Positions 1 to 7,358 are shown, counted from the first letter of the stretch. The stretch is DNA of 16,695 nt from CAYLZW01 sp964388085 (GCA_964388085.1 CAYLZW010000111.1:1-16695), one strand, 5' to 3'. Numbers and translations are program-made. The notes: generated by a model from the letters alone, not told the origin.

Positions 1-12
1 TCTTCACCGCCA

Positions 13-1446
13 TCACGTCTCCATCGGCCCACGCGTGACCAGCCGCAGCGATCTCCGGCGAGCAGCCTGCGGCGCGGTCGTTCCGGCACCCTCGCATAGG
101 GCGGTGGCCCGCTGTCGCGCGAGCTCTATCGTCGACATCTCCGTCATGCGGTCGAACCACGTTCGATTGGACCCACGCTCCTCTTGCCACCTGAGCCGCA
201 CCGTCTCGGCCTCGTCCATCATCTCGCTCACCGCCTGGCGCTGGATGAGCTTCTTGAGAAACGATCTTCCGCCAGGCGCTCGCGCGGTCAGGTACTGATG
301 GATGTCGCGAAGCAGCTCGACACCGATGTTGTGATCGTTGACCTCGACGTGGCCCGCGGGCCGGGCCCGCGTCTTCACGCCCGCGAGCATCCGCGCTGTG
401 CGCGGGAACCTCAGCGCGCCGTGCAGCAGGTACACGGTGGCCTCGGCGGGGTCGCCCAGCTCATGCAGCGCGAAGCCGAGCGTGAAGCTCTCCTCCGGGT
501 AGAGATTGACGACGTAGCGAGCGGCGCTCGCTGCTTGCTCCCAGAGCCCTACGTTGAGGTAGATCGGCCCGCGCTCGGTAGCGGCAGTGATGTCTTGCGC
601 GCACTCGTCCTCGAGGCGGTCACAGCAGTTGAGCGCCTTCCCGTGTTCGCCGCGACGGTTGTGCGTCTGGGCGAGCCAGACGAGGGCACGGATGTAGGGG
701 CGGGTGTCGTGGTTCGCCCACCACGCGTCCTTGCGGATGTGCTTCGGGAACAGCTTGCGCCCGACGGCGAGAGCCTGCTCAAAGTGAGTGACCGCATCAT
801 CGAGCTTGCCACCGTCCCGTGCGATGAGACCGAGGTAGTTGTGACCGATCGCGAAGCTCGGCCAGGCATCGAGCAGCAATCGCGCGAGCGCGCCGCACTT
901 CTCGTGCTCGCCACTCGAGTACAGCTCGGCCAGCTCCTCCCAACTATCGGGCGGCGGTTGTCCTCGGGAGCCAGCGGCGCGCCAGAAGAAGGGGTCATCC
1001 TTGTTCCAGCGGGTCTCTTCCTGCTCGCACAGCTTCAAGCGCCAGCCGATGAGGTCGCGGAGGTACTCGAGCTCATGCCGGTGTGCCTGGAGCACTCGGG
1101 CAGACGACAGGAGGTGCTGCGGGTCGTTGACGAGCAGCTCCCTCGCGAAGCCTGCCAGTGCTTGTCGGAACGCGGCCTGGTCACGGCGTTTGTACGAGCA
1201 CAGCTCGGGGAGCACCTCCATGTGCTGTTTGATGCCGGCTTCGACCTTCTTCCAGTCGATGTACACGTCCGGGTTCTCCTCCTCGACGAGCTGCCGGAAG
1301 TGCTCGCGTTCATCACTGAGCGCTGCGAGCGCCTCGGCTTGCGAGTACAGCGTGAACAGGACCCGCTGCTGCACCGTCCTCGTCGACGCATCACGCTCGC
1401 CGTGGACGATGCAGACCTGGTTCCCCTTCGCACGGACGTAGGCCAT
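13..1446 (-). CDS. TPR-repeat protein, function unknown
   Basis: A 477-residue soluble protein with no signal peptide or membrane segment. Tetratricopeptide-like helical hairpins are visible at about residues 199-232 (GHNYLGLIARDGGKLDDAV followed by HFEQAL), 250-283, 290-320 and 322-350. The N-terminal 150 residues are charged and helical and do not look like TPRs, and the tail from about residue 455 is Arg/Ala-rich. I chose the ATG at 1444-1446 rather than an in-frame start 50 codons upstream: a GGAGG sits four bases before it, and the extra N-terminal stretch is low-complexity and overlaps the DUF4160 remnant on the other strand. TPR arrays normally bind partner proteins; no catalytic motif was seen and I do not recognise a named family. 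A long plus-strand frame across the gene is an antisense shadow. Confidence 0.85.
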   Translation of the reverse strand: MAYVRAKGNQVCIVHGERDASTRTVQQRVLFTLYSQAEALAALSDEREHFRQLVEEENPDVYIDWKKVEAGIKQHMEVLPELCSYKRRDQAAFRQALAGFARELLVNDPQHLLSSARVLQAHRHELEYLRDLIGWRLKLCEQEETRWNKDDPFFWRAAGSRGQPPPDSWEELAELYSSGEHEKCGALARLLLDAWPSFAIGHNYLGLIARDGGKLDDAVTHFEQALAVGRKLFPKHIRKDAWWANHDTRPYIRALVWLAQTHNRRGEHGKALNCCDRLEDECAQDITAATERGPIYLNVGLWEQAASAARYVVNLYPEESFTLGFALHELGDPAEATVYLLHGALRFPRTARMLAGVKTRARPAGHVEVNDHNIGVELLRDIHQYLTARAPGGRSFLKKLIQRQAVSEMMDEAETVRLRWQEERGSNRTWFDRMTEMSTIELARQRATALCEGAGTTAPQAARRRSLRLVTRGPMET

Positions 1447-1585
1447 GGCGCCTCCGGCGGAGAGTCTGGCACGCCCGGCGTGTTGTGCAAGCGAGGCCGT
1501 TCTGCACAACACGGGGCCGGCGCCCGGGGGAGTCACCGCTGCTACCCAGAGCGACGCGACGTCGGTACGCTTGCCGGGTGACTCG

Positions 1586-1720
1586 CTACGAGCCACGTTC
1601 CCGAAACGCGCGCTGCGGCTCGTGCTGGAGTGGGCGGAGCTTCACACGGACGAGCTCCGCTCCGATTGGGAGCGCTCCCAGCGCGGCGAGCCTCTTCTGC
1701 CCATCGATCCATTGGAGTAG
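1586..1720 (+). pseudogene. DUF4160 remnant (N-terminal half missing)
   Basis: The last 40-odd codons match the C-terminal half of DUF4160 proteins: FPKRALRLVLEWAELHTDEL, then a DWERSQRGEPLLPIDPLE-type ending, which is how intact family members end. Intact proteins are about 80-90 residues and carry an N-terminal part with a conserved HxPHFH-like region. None of that is present upstream; the DNA before about 1586 is the start region of the opposite-strand TPR gene. No ATG precedes the conserved part in frame; a TTG at 1571 could start a 49-residue product, but it would lack half the domain. The DUF2442 gene follows 8 bases after the stop, the usual partner order. Reading: a truncated partner gene, possibly still transcribed. 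Confidence 0.7.
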
Positions 1721-1728
1721 CGCCGAAC

Positions 1729-1974
1729 ATGCTGCACGTCACTGAAATCCGCTACCTCGGGAATGCCCGCTTCTACGTGGCTTTTGACGACGGCACACGA
1801 GGGGAGGCGGACATCTCCGACCTACTGGAGAAGCCAGTCTTTGCAGCATTGCGTGATGAAGAACTGATCGCGCGCGTCACCATCGATGAGGATTTCCAGG
1901 TACCGGTGTGGCCGTCGGGAGTCGACCTGGCCCCCGAAGCGCTGAGAGCCCGCCTCCGAAGCCACCCGGCGTAA
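1729..1974 (+). CDS. DUF2442 family protein
   Basis: An 81-residue protein with the typical DUF2442 layout: an opening beta-strand LHVTEIRYL, the F-DDG-RGEADISDLL turn (DDGTRGEADI), a central FAALRD segment and the late VxWPSGVDLAPEAL motif (WPSGVDLAPEAL, residues 61-72). The length is normal for the family and the gene looks intact. The ATG at 1729 places the conserved first strand at the N-terminus; a longer in-frame start at 1630 would read through the DUF4160 remnant in another frame. A weak GGAG lies 11 bases upstream. The family is commonly encoded immediately after DUF4160, and the pair has been described as toxin-antitoxin-like; the biochemical role is not established. Here its partner is truncated. 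Confidence 0.88.
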   Translation: MLHVTEIRYLGNARFYVAFDDGTRGEADISDLLEKPVFAALRDEELIARVTIDEDFQVPVWPSGVDLAPEALRARLRSHPA

Positions 1975-2014
1975 TCCCAGCAGGCGCCGACGGCCCATGC
2001 TATCGACGCTCGCT

Positions 2015-3706
2015 ATGAAGACGCGACTCATCTGCACGGACGGTGGCTCGAACAAGTTCTGGGAGGGTCATGTCGACGGATCGGCGCTGCACCTGCGGTG
2101 GGGCCGGATCGGCACGAACGGACAGTCGAAGACCAAGCCCTTCGCGGATGCGCCGAGCGCCGAGCGCGAGCTGCAGAAGCTCGTCACCGAGAAGCTCCGC
2201 TCGGGATATCAGCGCGACGACGACGGCGAGCTCGCACCCACGCCCGCGGCCGCTGGTGCGCCGGTAGCCGCACCCGCGCCGGAGAAGAAGCCGAAGAAGA
2301 AGGCCAAGAGGCGCTCATTGAGCCTCAAAGCGGCGCGGAGCTTGATGGAGAACGGCGACGTCGACGGAATCATCGCGGCCCTCGAGAAGGACGCGAGCGC
2401 GGCCGAGAGCTTCGGCCCTGGCATCACGAAGCTGTTCGCTGAGCCCTCGACGGGCACGACACCGGAGCTCGCACAGGATCGCCGCAAGGCGCTCCTCGCG
2501 CTGCTCGATGCCGGGCTCGATCCGAGCCTCGCCGCATGCGGGATCACCGAGACGACGTGGATCCTCGATTCGGCGCAGAAGGCCGAGTTGCTCGCCACGC
2601 ACTGGAACAAGCTCGACGCGGGCGCGAAGAAGCAAGTGTTGTCAATTGCGCTCTGGGTTCCGTCTTCGGGCGCGCACGTCGATAGGATCTGCTCGCTGGT
2701 CGACGTCAAAACCGTGATCGCGTGGCTCGAGTTCTACAAGCTCACGGGTCTACACCTGGAGCGCAACCAGGCGCTCTTCGCTTACGTGGAAGCGATGGTG
2801 TCGCGGTTCACCGGCGCGGAGCTCGACCAGGTCTCCGACCAGCGGACCTACGCGACGTGGCTCATGGGCACGCGCGAGCTCGTTTACGACAAAGCCTGCG
2901 GCGCCGCACTCGTCCACAAAGCAGCGGCTGGCGCCGTGCCAGCGCTCATGACACTTCTCCTCGAACGTGGCGCCAATCCTGCGTTCACCACGGCGCAGCC
3001 GACCCAATGGACGATCCCCGACTCGACGCCTCCGGCGCAGTCCGGTGAGTACGCCGTGATCGAGATCCCGGCCGGTGCGACCGCGCTCGACGTCGCAACG
3101 CGCTGCCACGACGAGCTCGCGACGCTGGCGGCCAAGCACGCTCGCGGCCGTGACAAGCTGCGCGAGACCGCGAAGCCTTCCTTCGACAAGGCCCGCGCCG
3201 AACAAACCGCGACCCTCGAGCGCTATCAGCAGATCATCACCATGCTCGAGGGCCGTGGGCTCGCGGCGAGCACGCGCGCGGCGTCTCCGGGACCGACCTA
3301 CGATGTCGCGGCCGCGCTCGAGCAGTACCTCGCGTTGTGCGCCGCCATCGGACAGAGCACGGCCGAGCACCGCGCACGAGCGGCGTCGGTCGAAGCGCCC
3401 GCCTCGTCGGTCCTCGCCTATTGGCGCGACCTCGCCGAGGACAACGAGCCCTTGATCGAGCGGCTCGCGGGCGAGGGGCTCGCCGGCCTCGTAATGGATT
3501 CGAAAGAGTTTTACGACGACAGCTACCTATCGGGCGAAGCCGCCGACATCGCAGACCGGGGCGACCTTCTACACGCGCTCGATGCCGACGCCTGGTACGA
3601 CGTCGACGGCGTCGTCTTCCACGTGCACCCGGAAGGTGCGTCGCGGGTCGGAACGTACGCCGAGTGCATGACCCAGCTGCGCGAGCGGCTCGCGTCAGAC
3701 GCCTGA
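2015..3706 (+). CDS. WGR domain protein with ankyrin-like segment
   Basis: A 563-residue protein. Residues 1-65 form a WGR domain: the CTDGGSNKFWEG opening, then LRWGRIGTNGQ at 28-38 containing the diagnostic Trp-Gly-Arg. A Pro/Ala and Lys-rich linker (EKKPKKKAKRR, about 90-100) follows, then a helical middle. HKAAAGAVPALMTLLLERGA at 301-320 reads as an ankyrin-like repeat. The C-terminal 100 residues form an acidic block (EFYDDSYLSGEAAD, then VVFHVHPEG). WGR domains bind nucleic acid, notably beside catalytic domains of eukaryotic PARPs; no ADP-ribosyltransferase domain is present here. I prefer the ATG at 2015 because family members begin at this Met; another in-frame ATG lies at 1997, and neither has a good ribosome site. 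Convergent with the next gene. Confidence 0.85.
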   Translation: MKTRLICTDGGSNKFWEGHVDGSALHLRWGRIGTNGQSKTKPFADAPSAERELQKLVTEKLRSGYQRDDDGELAPTPAAAGAPVAAPAPEKKPKKKAKRRSLSLKAARSLMENGDVDGIIAALEKDASAAESFGPGITKLFAEPSTGTTPELAQDRRKALLALLDAGLDPSLAACGITETTWILDSAQKAELLATHWNKLDAGAKKQVLSIALWVPSSGAHVDRICSLVDVKTVIAWLEFYKLTGLHLERNQALFAYVEAMVSRFTGAELDQVSDQRTYATWLMGTRELVYDKACGAALVHKAAAGAVPALMTLLLERGANPAFTTAQPTQWTIPDSTPPAQSGEYAVIEIPAGATALDVATRCHDELATLAAKHARGRDKLRETAKPSFDKARAEQTATLERYQQIITMLEGRGLAASTRAASPGPTYDVAAALEQYLALCAAIGQSTAEHRARAASVEAPASSVLAYWRDLAEDNEPLIERLAGEGLAGLVMDSKEFYDDSYLSGEAADIADRGDLLHALDADAWYDVDGVVFHVHPEGASRVGTYAECMTQLRERLASDA

Positions 3707-3777
3707 CGTCGCCCGTCGATGGAAGCAGCACCAACAACACGACATTGACCTGTCTCCCGCGCGCAAGGTCCCCCACA

Positions 3778-3810
3778 CCTTCGATTACCCGTCTCGTAAA
3801 TGGTCGAAGG
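3778..3810. terminator. Possible hairpin between convergent genes
   Basis: A perfect 7-bp inverted repeat, CCTTCGA at 3778-3784 and TCGAAGG at 3804-3810, with a 19-base loop, lies directly after the stop of the minus-strand gene and 72 bases after the stop of the WGR gene. The position suits a bidirectional terminator, but there is no T-tract on either side and the loop is long, so this is tentative. Confidence 0.25.
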
Positions 3811-3811
3811 G

Positions 3812-4471
3812 CTACGGAGGGATTCCATACAGAAGGGCATTCCCGCGCTTCCCCTCGCGGAAGATCACCCCCGCCTCCCGAAGGCAGTACGCGACCTTCT
3901 GCGCGAGCTCGCGCGGCACGCCCATATGGTGAGCGAGCTCGGCCGTATCGAACGGCTCGGGGAGCTCGGCGGGCAAGAGGCCGATGAGATCGCGCGGGTC
4001 CTCGATGCGGTGCTGCTCGACGACCTCGATGAGCCTGCGCTCGATCACCACCCAGCCCTTCCGCCGCCAGGCGCGGCCGGGCTCTCGTCGCCGCACCTCT
4101 TCCTCGCGGGTGAGCGCGATCTCGACGGTGAGCCGCGGGTGCGCGAGGAGCTTCGGCAGCGCGACGAGCTCTTCGAACACGTCGGTCAGGCGGCCGCGCC
4201 GCGGTGAGCGCCTGCGGCCGAGGGTGCGCCCGTCGTCGTCGACACGCACGATCCAGGTCTCGAGCGGGACCGGGTGAACGACGAGCACGTCGTGGCTGTC
4301 GAGGAGCTGGCCGAGCTTCGCGCGCAGGGCGCCGAGGCCGCGCGTCTGGATCTCGATCAGCAGGTCTCCGCACACGAGGTCGATCTGGCGCCCGAGCAGC
4401 GGGACCTCGAAGCGGTCGCCCGGCCGCGCGTACCAGGACTTCAGCGCCGCGTGCAGCGGGCCCTCGTTCAT
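3812..4471 (-). CDS. PD-(D/E)XK-like nuclease-fold protein with winged helix
   Basis: A 219-residue soluble protein. The N-terminal half resembles a restriction-endonuclease-like core: an early conserved MNEGPLHAALKSWY helix, then FEVPLLGRQIDLVCGDLLIE at residues 21-40 continuing to EIQT, giving an Asp31...Glu40-x-Gln42 arrangement where a PD-(D/E)XK enzyme would have D...ExK. The C-terminal third (about 172-219: PFDTAELAHHMGVP, LAQKVAYCLREAGV) looks like a winged helix-turn-helix. I recall similar stand-alone proteins (annotated DUF8091) from bacteria but cannot name a tested function. The ATG at 4469-4471 begins at the conserved MNEGPLHAAL; the longer frame upstream is composition noise. 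There is no obvious Shine-Dalgarno. DNA cleavage is inferred only from the fold, and the Gln in place of Lys makes activity uncertain. Confidence 0.8.
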   Translation of the reverse strand: MNEGPLHAALKSWYARPGDRFEVPLLGRQIDLVCGDLLIEIQTRGLGALRAKLGQLLDSHDVLVVHPVPLETWIVRVDDDGRTLGRRRSPRRGRLTDVFEELVALPKLLAHPRLTVEIALTREEEVRRREPGRAWRRKGWVVIERRLIEVVEQHRIEDPRDLIGLLPAELPEPFDTAELAHHMGVPRELAQKVAYCLREAGVIFREGKRGNALLYGIPP

Positions 4472-4694
4472 GGTGGCGATGGGTCGCGGCGGCGAGCTCG
4501 TGACGTCCTCCGGTGAGGACGAGGTTACTCCGGCGGCAGCGCCAACCCACAATAGATTACCATATCGCGACCTCGTCGCCGCCCTGATCCGCACCCTCCT
4601 TGATGGGCCGCACACGTCGACAAACGCACCGTTGACGAGCGCCAGCCAATGGCCGCACAAAGGGGGTAGAGACCTCCAAGCGCAGAGGGTGACC

Positions 4695-5762
4695 ATGAGC
4701 GACCTCATCAAGAAGCTGCTCGAGAACCCGCACGCCCTCGACTCCGTACGCAAGCTCACCGGCCACGAGCTTGGCGCGCTCATCGCGAACACGGGGCTCG
4801 AGGACGCTGGCGCCGTCATCAGCCTCGCGTCGCGCGATCAGCTAGAGGCGGTGCTCGACCAGGACCTGTGGGCGTCGTCCGCCCCCGGCGAGGAGGAGGT
4901 CTTCGACGACGAGCGCTTCGCGCGCTGGATCGAGGTGCTGGCCGAGGACGACGCCGTGGCGGCGGCGGAGCGCCTCGCCGATATGGATGAGGACCTCGTC
5001 GGCTTCGGCCTCGCGCGCCTCGTGCGCGTCTTCGACCGCGACCAGGTGGCGCTCGCCGGCTGGGCCGCGTTCCTGAGCCAGGACCTCGACGAGGTGCTTG
5101 GCGCGAACGGCAGCATCGAGATCGATCGCTGGCTCGTCCTGTCGCGAGGCCACGAGGGGTGGACCGAGCTCGTCGCCGTGTTGCTCGAGCTGGCCGACCA
5201 GCACGGCGAGCTGTTCGAGCGCCTGATGCGTCGCTGCGAGGAGGCGACGAGCTCGTCAATCATCGAGACCGAGCGCGGCGCGCACGACGCCGCGTCTGTC
5301 GAGGACGAGATTCGCGACGACGCCGCGGCCGAACGCGAGCGCCGGCGCGCCGAGGCGGGCTACGTGAGCCCGGCGGACGCGGTGTCCTTCCTGGCTCTGG
5401 CCGAGCGCGAGGAGCTAGGCGACGACGTCATCACACGCGCGCACCTCGGCCGGCTCGTCGAGCACCCGGCTGGCGTGGAGACGACGACGCTGTCGGACGG
5501 CCGGCTCAAGGGCGCGCTCGCCGCCCTCGACGAGGCGCTGTTCGCCGCCCGCCAGCGCGAGCTCGCGTTTCTGGCCAACGTCCTCGTCGCTGCCGGGCGC
5601 GACGGCAGCTCGCTGGCGCCGCTCGAAGCGGCCGAGCTGGCGCTCGAGATCTGTGAGCTCGGCTGGGCCAGCGGCGGCGGAGACCTCTCGAGCGCCGGCC
5701 TCGTCCGCTGGTTCGGGCGCGGCTGGCGCCTGCAGCGACGACGTCCACGTGCGCCGCGGTAG
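4695..5762 (+). CDS. DUF6178 family protein
   Basis: A 355-residue acidic, mostly helical soluble protein. The N-terminus (DLIKKLLENPHALDSVRKLT, then an LEDAGAVISLASRDQLEAVL segment followed by a DQDLW motif) and the late RQRELAFLANVLVAAG segment fit DUF6178, a family frequent in Deltaproteobacteria and of unknown function; many members are longer. The ATG at 4695 starts at the conserved region, with GAGGG seven to eight bases upstream; a longer in-frame start at 4470 crosses a neighbour's start codon. The last residues after GRGWRLQ are Arg/Pro-rich (RRRPRAPR) and look out of character: a one-base shift would read DDVHVR there, so an old frameshift near 5735 may have shortened the C-terminus. 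Residues 276-355 are duplicated at 6896-7146. Confidence 0.75.
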   Translation: MSDLIKKLLENPHALDSVRKLTGHELGALIANTGLEDAGAVISLASRDQLEAVLDQDLWASSAPGEEEVFDDERFARWIEVLAEDDAVAAAERLADMDEDLVGFGLARLVRVFDRDQVALAGWAAFLSQDLDEVLGANGSIEIDRWLVLSRGHEGWTELVAVLLELADQHGELFERLMRRCEEATSSSIIETERGAHDAASVEDEIRDDAAAERERRRAEAGYVSPADAVSFLALAEREELGDDVITRAHLGRLVEHPAGVETTTLSDGRLKGALAALDEALFAARQRELAFLANVLVAAGRDGSSLAPLEAAELALEICELGWASGGGDLSSAGLVRWFGRGWRLQRRRPRAPR

Positions 5763-5771
5763 CGCGACCTC
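5520..5771 (+). repeat. DUF6178 3'-end repeat, copy A
   Basis: These 252 bases, the last 80 codons and stop of the DUF6178 gene plus 9 bases beyond, recur in the same orientation at 6896-7146. By hand alignment there are 12 substitutions and one single-base gap (about 95% identity), with the last 80 or so bases identical. Ten of the 12 substitutions are synonymous in the DUF6178 frame. Confidence 0.9.
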
Positions 5772-5844
5772 CAGTCAGAGCTGAAGTCGAAGCCCCTCCC
5801 GATCCGCCCAAGCGCGCAGCCGAGCCCTTCTGCACAGGCCCGCC

Positions 5845-5920
5845 TGGCGGGATTCTGGCGGGTTTCAGGCGGGTTTCAGGCGGGGCTCAGGCGGGATTCA
5901 GGCGGAATCTGGCGGGATTC
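5845..5920. repeat. Tandem array of 11-bp units
   Basis: Seven head-to-tail units of consensus WGGCGGGWTTC: TGGCGGGATTC, TGGCGGGTTTC, AGGCGGGTTTC, AGGCGGGGCTC, AGGCGGGATTC, a 10-base AGGCGGAATC, and TGGCGGGATTC. The array sits 82 bases after the DUF6178 stop. It has no spacers, so it is not a CRISPR array, and 11 bp is not a multiple of three, so it is not a peptide repeat. The spacing is about one helical turn. Confidence 0.9.
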
Positions 5921-5957
5921 ATCCCTTCGAACACCTGCCAGCCTCTGGCGCAAAACT

Positions 5958-6265
5958 TCACGGGGCATTCCGCGAGCCGGTCCCGGGCACGCCGACGCTC
6001 GAGGTGGCGCCGCCGCTCGCGAACACTGCGCCCAGGCGCTCGGTTTCCTGGATGGCCCTTCGATAAGTCCGCTTGAGAACGCTCCTCCTGAACAGCAAGG
6101 CCAGGCGCTCGTCACGACCAGAAGTAGCGCGCCGATTCCCACCGCCGTCGTCGTGTCCGCCGCGGGCGATGCCTGGCGAAGCTGGACCCAGGTGGCGCCG
6201 ACGAAGACCGACGCGATTGGCAGCAATACGAAGGTGACGCGCTCCGCCTCTCCTACGTTGCCCAC
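5958..6265 (-). pseudogene. Small two-helix membrane protein, frameshifted
   Basis: Starting at a GTG (6263-6265) that overlaps the end of the DUF4143 remnant by 13 bases, one minus frame encodes a hydrophobic segment (VTFVLLPIASVFVGATWV), a short loop, and a second one (AVGIGALLLVVTSA). Near 6110 this frame becomes Cys/Gly-rich noise, while the adjacent frame takes over with LALLFRRSVLKRTYRRAIQE and ends at 5958. Joined by one missing base the product would be a two-helix membrane protein of about 100 residues with a basic cytoplasmic tail. I do not recognise the family. The joined reading is inference from hydropathy and codon character; a chance frame cannot be excluded. Confidence 0.4.
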
Positions 6266-6895
6266 AGTGTCGCGATCGGGGCGGCAACGAGGCGAGGCCC
6301 GAGCGAAAAGGCTCGCGGACCCGTGTGCAGGACGATGCCCGCGACGAATCGCTCACCTATCGTGTCCCGCAGCCACGCGAGGTGCTTTGCGTCGGTAGGT
6401 GTCGGCGCCGCGGTCGCCTTCACCTCGATGCCGATGACGTCCTCGGAGCCGAGCTCGACGATGATGTCCACCTCGTGACGTCCCCCCATGGCGCGGGCGT
6501 GGAACAAGCGTGGCCGCAACGGCGATGCCGCCGCCTCGGCGCGTAGCTGGCTCATGACGAAGGTCTCGAGCATCTGCCCGAGGACGCCTCGCCGGAGGAC
6601 GCCTGCGACGTCGAGAGAGAGCGCGGCCGCGGCGAGCCCGGGGTCCACCAGGTGACGCTTCGGACTGCGCACCAGCTGCTTGAGGCGGTTTTCCCACCAG
6701 GCCGGCACACGGTCGACCACGAAGAGGTTCTGCAGGGAGCTGCTCATAGGCGAGCGCGGTCTTCCGGTTGATGCCGGCGGCCTCCCACAGCGTCTTGTCG
6801 CCTGTGACCTCCGCCGTCGTCGTCGCGTAGGCCGTGAGGTAGCGGCGCAGACGCTCCGGGTCGCGGCCCGCATCGACGAGCGCCACGTCACGCGT
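6253..6895 (-). pseudogene. AAA ATPase / DUF4143 protein remnant
   Basis: The C-terminal domain of the AAA_14-DUF4143 ATPase family, broken twice. Reading from 6895 downward, one frame gives TRDVALVDAGRDPERLRRYL and continues to INRKTALAYEQL. At a GGG run (6735-6737) an extra base shifts the reading, and the next frame continues QNLFVVDRVPAWWENRLKQL, SPKRHLVDPGLAA, GRRHEVDIIVE and IGIEVKATA through to a stop at 6253. The nuclease-like core (HEVDII...IEVKA) that family members carry is readable. The N-terminal ATPase with its Walker motifs, about 200 residues, is absent: homology stops exactly where the second DUF6178 repeat begins. Family members with both domains are common in bacteria, sometimes in toxin-antitoxin-like settings. 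This copy cannot encode a working ATPase. Confidence 0.8.
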
Positions 6896-7146
6896 GCCGC
6901 CCTCGACGAGGCGCTGCTCGCGGCTCGCCAACGCGAGCTCGCGTTTCTGGCCAATGTGCTCGTCGCTGCCGGGCGCGACGGCCGCTCGCTGGCGCCGCTC
7001 GAAGCGGCCGAGCTGGCGCTGAGATCTGTGAGCTCGGCTGGGCGAGCGGCGGTGGCGATCTTTCGAGCGCCGGCCTCGTCCGCTGGTTCGGGCGCGGCTG
7101 GCGCCTGCAGCGACGACGTCCACGTGCGCCGCGGTAGCGCGACCTC
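6896..7146 (+). pseudogene. DUF6178 fragment, copy B of the repeat
   Basis: A 251-base second copy of the DUF6178 3' end. Compared with copy A it lacks one base in GCGCTCGAG (here GCGCTGAG, about position 7021), which throws the C-terminal reading out of frame. It has no upstream DUF6178 sequence; the left edge abuts the DUF4143 remnant, which lies on the opposite strand. The right edge, 9 bases past the equivalent of the stop, is the same as in copy A. Nearly all differences from copy A are silent, so this was probably part of a functional paralogue before it was cut and frameshifted. Confidence 0.85.
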
Positions 7147-7199
7147 TTCCCCATCGCCTGCGCGTTGTGACCACCGGAGCCTCGTGTTAGCCGACGCGC

Positions 7200-7358
7200 A
7201 TGCTGAGCCCCCTGGCCCTCATCGCGCTCGCTGTGCTCCTGCTGCACATCGTCTGGCTGACGACCAAGGTCGTTGGGCTCGATCGGCGCGCCAAAGCGTT
7301 GGAGATCGCGCTTGGTCTGGAGCGCGACGGCGACGAGGCCAGCCTGGACGCGGAGTAG
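7200..7358 (+). CDS. Small single-pass membrane protein (52 aa)
   Basis: A short frame with protein-like character: an N-terminal hydrophobic helix (LSPLALIALAVLLLHIVWL, residues 2-20) followed by a charged amphipathic tail (LDRRAKALEIALGLERDGDE). Third codon positions are mostly G or C, as in the neighbouring genes. It sits between the broken DUF6178 copy and the convergent OmpA gene. No convincing ribosome site precedes the ATG; a GGAG lies about 20 bases away. I do not recognise a family. It could be a real small membrane protein or a chance frame. Confidence 0.45.
   Translation: MLSPLALIALAVLLLHIVWLTTKVVGLDRRAKALEIALGLERDGDEASLDAE

Noticed and set aside
184..1581. 465-codon open frame on the plus strand
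   Set aside because: Antisense shadow of the TPR gene; no domain motifs, composition driven by high GC, while the minus frame has TPRs and a GGAGG before its start.
2015..3706. Bacterial PARP
   Set aside because: Only the WGR domain is present; no ADP-ribosyltransferase catalytic motifs follow it.
3237..4550. 437-codon minus-strand frame
   Set aside because: Extremely Arg/Pro-rich and spans two real genes in other frames; a GC artefact.
5845..5920. CRISPR array
   Set aside because: The 11-bp units are contiguous, with no spacers, and too short.
6253..6954. Taking the whole 233-codon frame as one intact gene
   Set aside because: Its first 70 codons are the antisense of the DUF6178 repeat and out-of-frame DUF4143 sequence; only the part from about 6735 downward is homologous.
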